Shown: positions 1 through 5,573, counted from the first letter of the stretch. The stretch is 6,107 bases of DNA from Deltaproteobacteria bacterium (GCA_031277995.1 JAITLH010000370.1:1-6107); one strand, 5' to 3'. Translations and numbers: made by a program. Notes: generated by a model from the sequence alone, not told the origin.

Positions 1-494
1 CACCCCCAGGCCAGGCCAATGAACCAAAAAAAATTAGCGACAAACTGCCATTATGGTCTAAAACACCACCATAACGAGATGGTTAAAATTAATGACAGAT
101 CCATACCCTTAACTTACTAAAATTTCCAAAGTTGCCCCCGACTTTAAAGAAATTCCTGGGCGGCTTTAAATTAAATCCCCGCCCCCGGGCCAGGCCAATG
201 AACCAAAAAAATATTAGCGACAAACTGCCATTATGGTCTAAAACACCACCATACCGAGATGGTTAAATATAATGACATATCCATAACCTTAACTTACTGA
301 AATTTCCAAAGTTGCCCCCGACTTTAAGTGAAATTCCTGGGCGGCTTTAAATTAAAGCCCCGCCCCCGGGCCGGGCCAAAGAACCAAAAAAATATTAGCG
401 ACAAACTGCCATTATGGTCTAAAACATCACCATAACGAGATGGTTAAATATAATGACAAATCCATAACCTTATATTACTAAAATTTCCAAAGTT
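1..494. repeat. Tandem array of ~180-bp repeats (2 full copies + 1 partial, continuing off the left edge)
   Basis: Anchoring on the motif GAACCAAAAAAA gives unit starts at 21, 200 and 381, so the periods are 179 and 181 bp. The third copy stops matching near 494. The first 20 bases match the end of a preceding unit, so the array continues outside the window. Copies differ by scattered substitutions and small indels only. Each unit carries an inverted repeat TTATGGT-N10-ACCATAA (one mismatch in copy 3's loop side spacing region at most), and full units carry a GC-rich hairpin at the unit end. No open frame of useful length runs through the units. I do not recognise the family. It is not a CRISPR: the period is too long and there are no unique spacers. 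It may be a dispersed intergenic repeat of this genome. Confidence 0.93.
336..370. repeat. GC-rich hairpin at the end of repeat unit 2 (also at 155-189 in unit 1)
   Basis: The left arm reads CCTGGGCGGCTTTAA and the right arm TTAAAGCC, a small bulge, then CGCCC and CCGGG. The arms pair almost throughout around a one-base centre. Unit 1 has the same structure with one substitution (AAATCC in place of AAAGCC). The structure is missing from the third, truncated unit. No T-run follows on either strand, so it is not an ordinary intrinsic terminator. A role in RNA folding or repeat mobility is only a guess. Confidence 0.6.
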
Positions 495-506
495 GGGGCC
501 AACTTT
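489..506. repeat. Short palindrome at the breakpoint of the third repeat unit
   Basis: AAAGTTGG and CCAACTTT form 8-bp arms around two G residues. Units 1 and 2 have AAAGTTGCCCCCGACTTT at this point, with only the outer AAAGT/ACTTT pairing, so the palindrome is better formed exactly where the third unit loses its similarity to the others. It may mark the end of the array or a rearrangement joint. Confidence 0.5.
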
Positions 507-1190
507 GGGGGAGGCTTTTTCTAATGGCCAGCCGCTTAGAAACCCAGAGTTTTTCAGTCCCGGGGAGAGAACTATTTAGTCAAAACTTTGATCGCTGCCC
601 TTCCCAAAAGGCGGCCGTAAACGGGCAACATGGCCCCTAGAGCTCTCGGACTCCCGAATTGGCAGGGGTCACCCTAGGGTAAGCGGGCCGTGGGGCTCCC
701 AGGCCCCAAAGCGTCCGTTTCTTTGGCCCGGCCAGGTATTTGATTTGGTCAATAAGGCCAGCTGAAAACAATTTCGTAAAACCAAGACGTTTGGAGATAT
801 CCGGCCTTTTCGCGAATTACGGGCCAAGGCGTGGATAGGTACTAGTCGAGATAAAAAAAGTTCCCTGACGACAAGGAACTTGAGACCCAGACCCCCTAGG
901 AACGAATCTTTCAAATTGGCCTTCCCGGGAGCTCCAAGAAACCTGAAATGTTTGGTTTCAAGGTAAGCCCGGGCCATATCAGACGACGCTAACCCTTTGG
1001 CCGCCGTATCGGTCAAGCGAAAAACGCTGGGGATTGTTTCTGGCCTTTGAGAGTGAAGACAACGATCCGTTTGGACCAAGGCTCCGTAAGCCTTTTCCAT
1101 TGGGCGATCGGTCAAACATAGGTTTGGGGGAGAAAATTGGATCGGGTATGTTTACGGGACAACGTGAGTTAACGCGTTGAAATTTAGTCT
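495..1190. other. Gene-poor stretch with no supportable coding gene
   Basis: About 700 bp between the repeat array and the end of the nucleotidyltransferase unit. One minus-strand frame (669-1115) stays open for 148 codons from a TTG start. Its product resembles nothing I know, it has no clear ribosome binding site, and an intrinsic terminator (852-881) lies in its middle on the same strand. An alternative minus-strand ATG at about 1118 gives a different 45-codon frame, also unrecognisable. I see no tRNA, rRNA or known mobile-element signature. It may be a decayed gene or plain intergenic DNA. Confidence 0.5.
852..881 (-). terminator. Intrinsic terminator, minus strand
   Basis: Read on the minus strand, AAGTTCC, a 10-nt loop and GGAACTT form a perfect 7-bp stem, followed directly by TTTTTAT. 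This is a textbook rho-independent layout. No recognised gene ends just before it. The nearest upstream minus-strand gene is the nucleotidyltransferase, ending at 1239, so it could be a second terminator for that transcript or end an unrecognised RNA. Confidence 0.72.
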
Positions 1191-1210
1191 AAAAAGATTA
1201 GGGAACCTAA
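1191..1210 (-). terminator. Probable terminator after the nucleotidyltransferase gene
   Basis: On the minus strand, about 30 nt after the stop codon, TTAGG, a 3-nt loop and CCTAA are followed by TCTTTTTAG. A wider 7-bp pairing AACCTAA/TTAGGTT overlaps it. The 5-bp stem is short, so termination may be incomplete; that would explain a stronger terminator further on at 852-881. Confidence 0.45.
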
Positions 1211-1238
1211 CGTGGGTAAATAGCCGGGAATTTAGGTT

Positions 1239-1961
1239 TCATGGTTTTGGCGCGTTTGGCGGGTTTTCTTTGTGGTAATCGCACACCAGATCGAAAATAT
1301 TCACGGCCATATTGGCCAAGTATTTTCGAACGGTTGTAAAGTCGCTCCAACGTTTGTCAAGTTGTTTGTAGCTTAAAAGATTGGTTTTGGCCAAATCATA
1401 GGGCAAAGAGTTTGATAGTTGGGCTTGCAATTGCTGGAGAGCCGATTCCCCGCTTTGTTGGGGATACAAGGCGTCAAAGGATTTGAGGGCCATGGCGGTC
1501 TGGTTAACCCCTAAATGATCGGCCAAGGCGGCGAAGTCAATGTAATCTCGGGTGGCGTTGCGTTTCAAAATTAAAAAGGCTTTGATACGTAGTATCTCCT
1601 CTTGGGTGGGCACGGTTAATTTTATGCCTTTGTAATCAATAACCGTCGTTTCCAGTGGTTTTTGCCTGATTAATTGGCGAACTCCCGTTTCGATGCCGTC
1701 AAAATTTCCCAAGATTATGACCGGTCGCTTATTTTTGGCAGATTTCCAGCCGGTCTCAGATTCGAGTTTTTCTAAGACCTGGTCATAGCGATCGCGCAAG
1801 TCGAAAAGCGTGTGATCGGCGTCATGCGAGAGGCGATGCCCCGCGAATAACGCCGCCGCGGTCCCCCCGACGAGTACCGCGTCAGGCAAAAGGCTTTGCA
1901 ATCTCGCCGCGGCTGATAGCAAACGTTCCCAGTCAATTGGTTTGGCGCCACTTTTTGACAT
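1239..1961 (-). CDS. Nucleotidyl transferase, AbiEii/AbiGii toxin family
   Basis: A 240-aa protein with the layout of AbiEii-type minimal nucleotidyltransferases (DUF1814-like). The nucleotide-binding signature VGGTAAALFAGHRLSHDAD lies at residues 31-49: G32-G33 form the turn, and D47 and D49 are the expected metal-binding carboxylates. A second family block at 127-146 reads K-x10-RDYIDFAAL, with K127, R138, D139 and D142. The third acidic residue is less clear; E91 in the IETG stretch is a candidate. In studied type IV systems such toxins transfer nucleotides to targets including tRNA; whether this one does is inference. It starts at an ATG inside the end of the 75-codon gene (29-bp overlap, different frame) behind a weak GGATGA site, suggesting translational coupling. 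The small upstream gene is the likely antitoxin. A housekeeping role is the alternative. Confidence 0.85.
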   Translation of the reverse strand: MSKSGAKPIDWERLLSAAARLQSLLPDAVLVGGTAAALFAGHRLSHDADHTLFDLRDRYDQVLEKLESETGWKSAKNKRPVIILGNFDGIETGVRQLIRQKPLETTVIDYKGIKLTVPTQEEILRIKAFLILKRNATRDYIDFAALADHLGVNQTAMALKSFDALYPQQSGESALQQLQAQLSNSLPYDLAKTNLLSYKQLDKRWSDFTTVRKYLANMAVNIFDLVCDYHKENPPNAPKP

Positions 1962-2160
1962 AGTTCATCCAAAAATGATATCGCTGCTCATAGGGATCGG
2001 AAATAAAATTTGCGCAAATGTGGGCGATGTCGTCTAAAACGCTTGGGTCGGACAGGGCTTTTTCTCGCAATTCTACCCAGTCATCCCACTTGCCGCGGGA
2101 GATAATGTCATCAATCGATTCAAGGCTGAAATTTTCGCCTTCTAGATGGCGGTGTTCCAT
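1933..2160 (-). CDS. Small protein, putative antitoxin partner of the nucleotidyltransferase
   Basis: A 75-aa protein, acidic in its first half. Residues 54-64 read SDPYEQRYHFW, an unusual conserved-looking aromatic block, and the earlier segment WDDWVELREKAL (25-36) looks helical. I know similar short proteins as upstream neighbours of AbiEii-type nucleotidyltransferases, but they carry no established name that I can give. It is not an AbiEi protein: it is too short and shows no winged helix-turn-helix. I chose the ATG at 2160 because it gives the typical compact N-terminus; a GTG at 2169 would add three residues (MPK). Neither start has a strong ribosome binding site. The stop lies 29 bp inside the next gene, so the two are almost certainly cotranscribed. 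The antitoxin role is inferred from position only. Confidence 0.72.
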   Translation of the reverse strand: MEHRHLEGENFSLESIDDIISRGKWDDWVELREKALSDPSVLDDIAHICANFISDPYEQRYHFWMNYVKKWRQTN

Positions 2161-2175
2161 TTTCGGCACCGTTGG

Positions 2176-2206
2176 CTAAGGGAGGGACGTTAATTCAATC
2201 CCTTAG
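2176..2206. promoter_or_regulatory. Inverted repeat upstream of the toxin-antitoxin-like module, candidate operator
   Basis: CTAAGGGA and TCCCTTAG form perfect 8-bp arms around a 15-bp centre, ending about 16 bp before the start of the 75-codon gene. Its position and dyad symmetry fit an autoregulatory operator, a common feature of toxin-antitoxin units. The arms could also fold as a hairpin in the leader RNA. I could not find a convincing -10/-35 pair beside it. Confidence 0.4.
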
Positions 2207-2295
2207 AGGTTCGGCCTTATGGTAAAGGCTTTTTGGCCCGCCGACGGGTTTTCGCATGAAAAGCGTACGTAGTCAGGCCTATTTGAATGGCAACC

Positions 2296-2317
2296 AAAAA
2301 ACGCCGCGGAATAGGCG
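2296..2317 (-). terminator. Weak terminator candidate downstream of rapZ
   Basis: On the minus strand, CGCC, an 8-nt loop and GGCG are followed by TTTTTT, about 80 nt after the rapZ stop codon. The stem is only 4 bp, so the call rests mainly on the T-run and the position between rapZ and the next module. Confidence 0.3.
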
Positions 2318-2395
2318 GGAGAATCGATTGGGAGCGTTCAAATTATTTTTGGAATTTAGGGTTGGAATATAGACTCGGGGCGGCTAAAGGCAAAG

Positions 2396-3268
2396 TCAGC
2401 TAATGTCGCGGTGCCTAAGCATTAGGTTCCCGGAAAAACTGTCTTTCAAGCGCTCAAAAAGGTTTATGGCCAAAGTCACGCTGCGATGTTGACCCCCGGT
2501 GCAGCCTATGGCGATCGTTAAATAACTTTTCCCTTCTTTTTGATACCATGGCAAAACGAAAAGGAGCAGGTCAAGGAGTTTTTCCAAAAAGATCTTGGCT
2601 TCCTCGTGGGCCATGACAAAGTCCCGAACTTTTTGGTCCCGGCCGTCCAGGGTCCGCAGCTGGTCAATATAAAAGGGGTTGGGTAGGAAACGGACGTCAA
2701 CCATTAGGTCAGCCTCGGGTGGAATCCCGTTTTTGAAGCCAAAGGAGAGGACTTCCACGGCCAGATGGCGGCGGTTTTGGACCTGGACAAAGCGCTCCAA
2801 GACCATTTCTTTGAGCCTGGCCGCGTTTAAATTCGACGTGTCAATGATAAGATCGGCCACTTCCCTTAAGGGGGCCATGCGCTCCCTTTCCAAGCTAATG
2901 GCCTGGGCCAAGCCGCCATCGTGACCCAAAGGGTGGGTTCGGCGGGTTTCGGAAAAACGCTTAACCAGAACTTGATCATCGGCCTCTAAGAAAAGGACTT
3001 TTAATTCATAGCCAAGTTCCCTGACCCGCTTAAACGATTCATCGAAATGGTCGATTAATTCGGGTTCCCGGGCGTCCATGCCCACGGCTATCTTTATAAA
3101 ATCTCCGCTTTCTTTCCTGATGGCCAAAAACTTGGTCAGCAATTGAACCGGTAAATTATCTATGGCCAAAAAACCATTGTCCTCAAATGATTTCAACGCC
3201 GCCGACTTGCCTGACCCGGAAAGGCCAGAAACGACGATGATCATCCCGGGTTTGGTTATGTCAGACAT
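2396..3268 (-). CDS. rapZ: RapZ-family nucleotide-binding protein (RNase adapter RapZ / YvcJ)
   Basis: A 290-aa P-loop protein, close to the usual 280-290 aa of the family. The Walker A motif GLSGSGKS is at 15-22, followed by the family signatures FLAIDNLP (33-40), FLEADD near 93-98 and ETRRTHPL (107-114). The C-terminal domain has SFGFKNGIPPEADLMVDVRFLPNP (175-198, quoted by landmarks S175, G181, D191, R193, N197) and GCTGGQHRSV (255-264). In E. coli RapZ guides RNase E to the sRNA GlmZ and so controls GlmS and amino-sugar synthesis; in Gram-positives YvcJ binds nucleotides. Here the basic tail that binds RNA in E. coli is absent and its GGK lysine is Q260, so GlmZ-type function is doubtful. 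The ATG start has GGTGA 3 nt upstream. The gene lies 121 bp downstream of ptsN. Two direct copies of TTGAAAGGGA (3280-3289, 3291-3300) sit in its leader. Confidence 0.96.
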   Translation of the reverse strand: MSDITKPGMIIVVSGLSGSGKSAALKSFEDNGFLAIDNLPVQLLTKFLAIRKESGDFIKIAVGMDAREPELIDHFDESFKRVRELGYELKVLFLEADDQVLVKRFSETRRTHPLGHDGGLAQAISLERERMAPLREVADLIIDTSNLNAARLKEMVLERFVQVQNRRHLAVEVLSFGFKNGIPPEADLMVDVRFLPNPFYIDQLRTLDGRDQKVRDFVMAHEEAKIFLEKLLDLLLFVLPWYQKEGKSYLTIAIGCTGGQHRSVTLAINLFERLKDSFSGNLMLRHRDIS

Positions 3269-3321
3269 GATTCACCGTTTTGAAAGGGAATTGAAAGGGA
3301 TCGAACCGGCTTCAAATGATT

Positions 3322-3352
3322 GGCGGCTTGGCCATCGAGGTTTTTAGCCGCC
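3322..3352 (-). repeat. Hairpin in the ptsN-rapZ intercistronic gap
   Basis: On the minus strand GGCGGCT and AGCCGCC pair over 7 bp around a 17-nt loop, midway between the ptsN stop and the rapZ start. No T-run follows, so it is not a simple terminator. It may protect or process the message between the two genes, or be chance in a GC-rich spot. Confidence 0.4.
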
Positions 3353-3389
3353 GCCTTAGTAAAGGCCAATCCGCGTCAAAGCCCAAGCG

Positions 3390-3857
3390 CTAGTTTAAGG
3401 CGCCCGACAGGCCCATGAAGGTCGCGAAAAAACTCTTTTGGTCGGGGCAATCCATGAGTAAACAGGCGTTTCGGGGGGAGTTCCATATTCTCCCCACGAT
3501 GGCGAGAAGTTTTATGTATTCGGGCGTGGGTCTTAAGGGGGTTAAAATAAGGGCGATGAGTCTAGCCGGAAGACCGTCCGGGCAGCCAAAATCGAGCTTG
3601 GTTCGCTCTCCTGGCCGGGCCAAAAATAACCTCGTGGAATCGATGATATCGACCTTGCCGTGGGGTAAAACCAAGCCGCTGCCCAGGGCCGTTGAGCCCA
3701 AAGCTTCCCGGTATCTGATGGCGCTATAAATGGGGGCCATCTCCAAACCCAAAACGTCGGCGGCCAGCGTGCACAATTGCCGCAACGCGTCTTCTTTGTC
3801 GTCAGCCGTAAAATCCAAAAATATCGATTCCTGGCTAAGGATATTATCCAAATTCAT
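3390..3857 (-). CDS. ptsN: PTS IIA-like nitrogen-regulatory protein PtsN (EIIA-Ntr)
   Basis: A 155-aa single-domain protein of the EIIA fructose/nitrogen type, the normal length for PtsN. The phosphorylation site lies in the block ALGSGLVLPHGK (57-68), with H66 as the acceptor histidine; the preceding RYREALGST (48-56) is also typical of the family. In the nitrogen-PTS this protein takes phosphate from NPr and acts in the cytoplasm as a regulator, known in enterics to affect potassium transport and other targets, rather than in sugar uptake. No PTS partner gene is present in this window. The chosen start gives the family's short N-terminus (MNLDNILS), but I see no good ribosome binding site before it. 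An AT-rich 8-bp inverted repeat (3892-3916) and a long repeat-bearing gap lie upstream. Rather than being cotranscribed with hpf, it probably shares a transcript with rapZ. Confidence 0.95.
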   Translation of the reverse strand: MNLDNILSQESIFLDFTADDKEDALRQLCTLAADVLGLEMAPIYSAIRYREALGSTALGSGLVLPHGKVDIIDSTRLFLARPGERTKLDFGCPDGLPARLIALILTPLRPTPEYIKLLAIVGRIWNSPRNACLLMDCPDQKSFFATFMGLSGALN

Positions 3858-3891
3858 TTCAAAAAACCGAGTGAAAACGAAGTCAAGGAAA

Positions 3892-3916
3892 ACTCAAAAA
3901 ATTAAAAATTTTGAGT
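3892..3916 (-). promoter_or_regulatory. AT-rich inverted repeat in the ptsN leader
   Basis: ACTCAAAA and TTTTGAGT form perfect 8-bp arms around a 9-nt AT centre, about 35 bp before the ptsN start. On the minus strand TTTTCC follows, so it could act as a weak attenuator-like terminator or as a protein-binding dyad overlapping the putative promoter. The low GC content of the stem makes strong termination unlikely. Confidence 0.35.
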
Positions 3917-4037
3917 AAATTACAACCAATAACCCCTTGATTAAAGCTGAACCTAAAAAAACGCGGCCAGCCCGAATATGAAAAAACCAAACCCCGAGGC
4001 GTTTGATAAAAAAACGGTCGGCCCGAAAATAGTCACC

Positions 4038-4135
4038 ATGGCCAAGTCGCCCTGGCCAAGTCGCCCTGGCCAAGTCGCCCTGATCAAGTAACCATGGGCT
4101 AACCGGCTTGGCCAATTCACCCTGGCCCAGCCGAT
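4038..4135. repeat. 14-bp tandem repeat, seven units
   Basis: Seven consecutive 14-bp units start at 4038, 4052, 4066, 4080, 4094, 4108 and 4122. Units 2 and 3 are identical (CTGGCCAAGTCGCC), unit 1 differs by one base and units 4-7 drift progressively. A further degenerate unit may precede at 4024-4037. The period is not a multiple of three, so reading frames through it are open by accident of the repeat. The gradient from perfect to degenerate copies suggests local expansion by slippage. Overlapping TGGCCA sites give it internal dyad symmetry. Confidence 0.9.
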
Positions 4136-4159
4136 TATACCGCTAAGTTGTGACCAAGG

Positions 4160-4195
4160 AAAAAAAAGACGGCGCGTCAAAGGTATTGGGCGCCG
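4160..4195 (-). terminator. Strong stand-alone intrinsic terminator, minus strand
   Basis: On the minus strand CGGCGC, a 14-nt loop and GCGCCG form a perfect all-GC 6-bp stem, followed by TCTTTTTTTT. No coding gene ends just upstream: hpf stops at 4344 and has its own terminator further up. It therefore ends either hpf readthrough or a separate short transcript. Confidence 0.78.
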
Positions 4196-4248
4196 AACCT
4201 TGGTAGCCTAATTGTAATGAAAAAACGCTCAAAAAACTTGGCCGAAAC
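4160..4248 (-). ncRNA. Possible small RNA ending at the 4160-4195 terminator
   Basis: A sigma70-like pair lies upstream on the minus strand: TTGACC (4279-4284) and TGTAAA (4255-4260), 18 bp apart, predicting a start near 4248 and a transcript of about 90 nt that ends at the strong terminator. The interior has U-rich runs and no convincing open frame. It matches no RNA family that I recognise. The call rests on the promoter-terminator geometry alone. Confidence 0.27.
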
Positions 4249-4343
4249 CAAAATTTTACAAACTTTTTATGGCAAATCGGTCAATCGGGAAAAAATTCCG
4301 GTTCCTAAAATCCCCATAAGCTTTGGTTTATCGTTAGTTTTGA

Positions 4344-4976
4344 TTAATTCTCAATTAGGGAGTCTAAAATCAGAAAAGAAAATCGCCCCCGAACCAAAAA
4401 CAGGGACGGGGGCGGGTCTATTGTTTCATAGCCGTGGAGTCTGATCAGCTCCAGGGAGCCGCCTTTGCCGAATTGGTGCAAAAGCCTTAAACCCCCGTCT
4501 TCATGGTCAAGGAACACCACGAAAGGGCTTGAGCCGTGGGCCAAAAGTTCGGCCGCTTCGGTCAAATTCATGCGGCTTAGGGTCAGATCCCGGGTCCGGT
4601 CGGCGGTAATGACGTCCGGTTCGAAATCATCGTCTTCTTCTTCATGGGCGTGTCCGTTTGAGCCGGAGGTCCGTTTGACGGCCGGGGTTTTGTGCACCTT
4701 TTGTTTTTCCATATGGCGCTTGAGCTGCTTTTCAAGTTTGTCGACGACCAGATCCATGGAAGAATACATGTCATCGGTCTCCTCCAAGGCTTTGATTTTC
4801 ATGCCGTCGGAGGTCAAGACCACTTCGGCCCGGTGTCGAAATTTGTCTATCGAAAAGGTTAGGTCGGCCGAAAGGACAGAGTCCAAATACTTTTCAAGCC
4901 GGGCCAGTTTGTCATGGCCATATTTTTTTAAATGGTCAGAGGGATCCATATGCCTAAAGGTCACGGAAAGTTGCAT
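4344..4976 (-). CDS. hpf: Ribosome hibernation promoting factor, long form
   Basis: A 210-aa protein. Residues 1 to about 97 form the S30AE ribosome-binding domain (MQLSVTFRHMDPSDHLKKY at the start; EVVLTSDGMKIKALEETDDM near 51-70; YSSMDLVVDKLEKQLKRH at 71-88). An acidic linker follows (HEEEDDDFEPD, 111-121). Residues 122 to about 182 match the C-terminal dimerisation domain of long HPF, in a divergent form (LSRMNLTEAAELL, FVVFLDHEDGGLRLLHQF). Long HPF binds 30S subunits and pairs 70S ribosomes into inactive 100S dimers in starved cells. The last 25 or so residues are an oddity: they are encoded across an intrinsic terminator, and the normal domain has ended before them. The ATG has GCGGGA about 8 nt upstream. 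In many relatives rpoN precedes hpf, but no such gene lies directly upstream here. Confidence 0.95.
   Translation of the reverse strand: MQLSVTFRHMDPSDHLKKYGHDKLARLEKYLDSVLSADLTFSIDKFRHRAEVVLTSDGMKIKALEETDDMYSSMDLVVDKLEKQLKRHMEKQKVHKTPAVKRTSGSNGHAHEEEDDDFEPDVITADRTRDLTLSRMNLTEAAELLAHGSSPFVVFLDHEDGGLRLLHQFGKGGSLELIRLHGYETIDPPPSLFLVRGRFSFLILDSLIEN
4368..4414 (-). terminator. Intrinsic terminator overlapping the 3' end of hpf
   Basis: On the minus strand CGCCCCCG, a 15-nt loop and CGGGGGCG form a perfect 8-bp GC stem followed by ATTTTCTTTTCTG. It starts about 70 nt before the stop codon of the hpf frame, inside the coding region as read, which is unusual. It separates hpf from ptsN transcriptionally. 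Confidence 0.78.
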
Positions 4977-5330
4977 AAATTAAGTCCCGCCTTTCTGTCG
5001 CGTTTAATAACTTTAAAGTGACAAATGTCTGGTCAAAAATGATTCCATTGAGCCAGACGAAAGAAGCGATTTTTTAAGGGCCAAGCGACCAATCCTACAA
5101 ACCTGTTTGACTAACATTGATCTCATTATGGTTTCATGTTATCAGATCGGCCGCGAGAAAACAACAACTCCGAGCCCCGATAATTACGCCTATTTCGCTA
5201 AAAATAAAAGGTATAATTATGTTAAAATTTAATTTAAAACGTATAGAATAAAATTTTATCGATAAAAATACGTATATATAACTTTAAGAAAGTCTATATA
5301 ACAAAAACTTCCTAAAAAAACAAATTTCCC
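4977..5330. other. Upstream region of hpf, no gene seen
   Basis: The stretch becomes strongly AT-rich beyond about 5200. A minus-strand TTGACC (5031-5036) might be a -35 element for hpf, but no good -10 lies at the right distance. A perfect 14-bp palindrome TTTTATCGATAAAA lies at 5254-5267. Weak 6-bp arms TAACAT/ATGTTA occur at 5112-5141. None is assigned a function. Confidence 0.4.
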
Positions 5331-5525
5331 AGGGAGACCCCCAAAAAACCCCGTTTCAAATATGCCAACCCCCAGGGGCTAAAGGCCCAGGCCTTTTTGC
5401 CCAGGGAGGAACAAAAAATCCCACGGCGGGTCCCAAAAACCGCTGGCCGGGCCGGGGCCCAGGGCTTTGAAAAGTTAAAAAAAGGCAAAAAACGGGGCTG
5501 GGAACGAATTGGGGAAGAGCGTTAA
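5316..5525. other. GC-rich block inside AT-rich DNA, open on both strands
   Basis: About 200 bp rich in runs of C, G and A between two AT-rich flanks. The plus frame 5316-5525 is open for 69 codons but has no ATG or GTG; the only plausible start is a TTG near 5397, giving about 43 codons of a lysine/arginine-rich product. The minus strand is open over nearly the same length. I recognise neither product. A hairpin AAAGGCC-CA-GGCCTTT lies at 5381-5396, flanked by GGGC/GCCC, with a short T-run on the plus strand. This may be a gene remnant or a dispersed repeat. Confidence 0.35.
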
Positions 5526-5573
5526 AGGGGATTTTTAAAAGCCAATAATTGTGGTATTGGCGGAACTAAGAAA

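Larger units (their letters stand above)
3858..4343. other. 486-bp gap between ptsN and hpf
   Basis: In most relatives ptsN follows hpf closely; here the gap holds an AT-rich inverted repeat, a 14-bp tandem repeat, a strong minus-strand terminator and a possible small RNA gene, each listed separately. Short frames on both strands exist, but they overlap each other and the repeat and resemble no protein. A possible ptsN promoter on the minus strand pairs TTGGTT with TTTAAT at 17-bp spacing just over 3900; it is weak. Confidence 0.6.

Noticed and set aside
1..494. Repeat array considered as a CRISPR
   Set aside because: The period is about 180 bp, the whole unit is conserved, and there are no unique spacers or cas genes.
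669..1115. Minus-strand open frame of 148 codons
   Set aside because: TTG start, no ribosome binding site, no recognisable product, and an intrinsic terminator in its middle on the same strand. Kept only as part of the gene-poor region.
2213..2234. Plus-strand hairpin GCCTT/AAGGC followed by TTTTT
   Set aside because: It has terminator form, but no plus-strand gene reads toward it and the 5-bp stem is easily found by chance.
2679..2924. Plus-strand frame antisense to rapZ (similar ones at 3162-3347, 3415-3729 and 4465-4983)
   Set aside because: Shadows of rapZ, ptsN and hpf; the minus-strand products have full family signatures and the antisense products have none.
3290..3316. GGTTCGATCCC on the minus strand, resembling a tRNA T-arm
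   Set aside because: The T-stem does not close properly and there is no acceptor stem, anticodon arm or CCA at the expected distances.
3894..4180. Two overlapping minus-strand frames of 73 and 75 codons between ptsN and hpf
   Set aside because: They lie in different frames of the same DNA and both run through the 14-bp repeat, whose period keeps several frames open. Neither product is recognisable.
4217..4444. Plus-strand frame of 75 codons antisense to the end of hpf
   Set aside because: No ribosome binding site, a lysine-rich product expected from AT-rich DNA, and about 100 bp antisense to a well-supported gene.
5381..5398. AAAGGCC/GGCCTTT hairpin with T-run as a plus-strand terminator
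   Set aside because: No plus-strand gene with a supportable start precedes it; treated as part of the GC-rich block.
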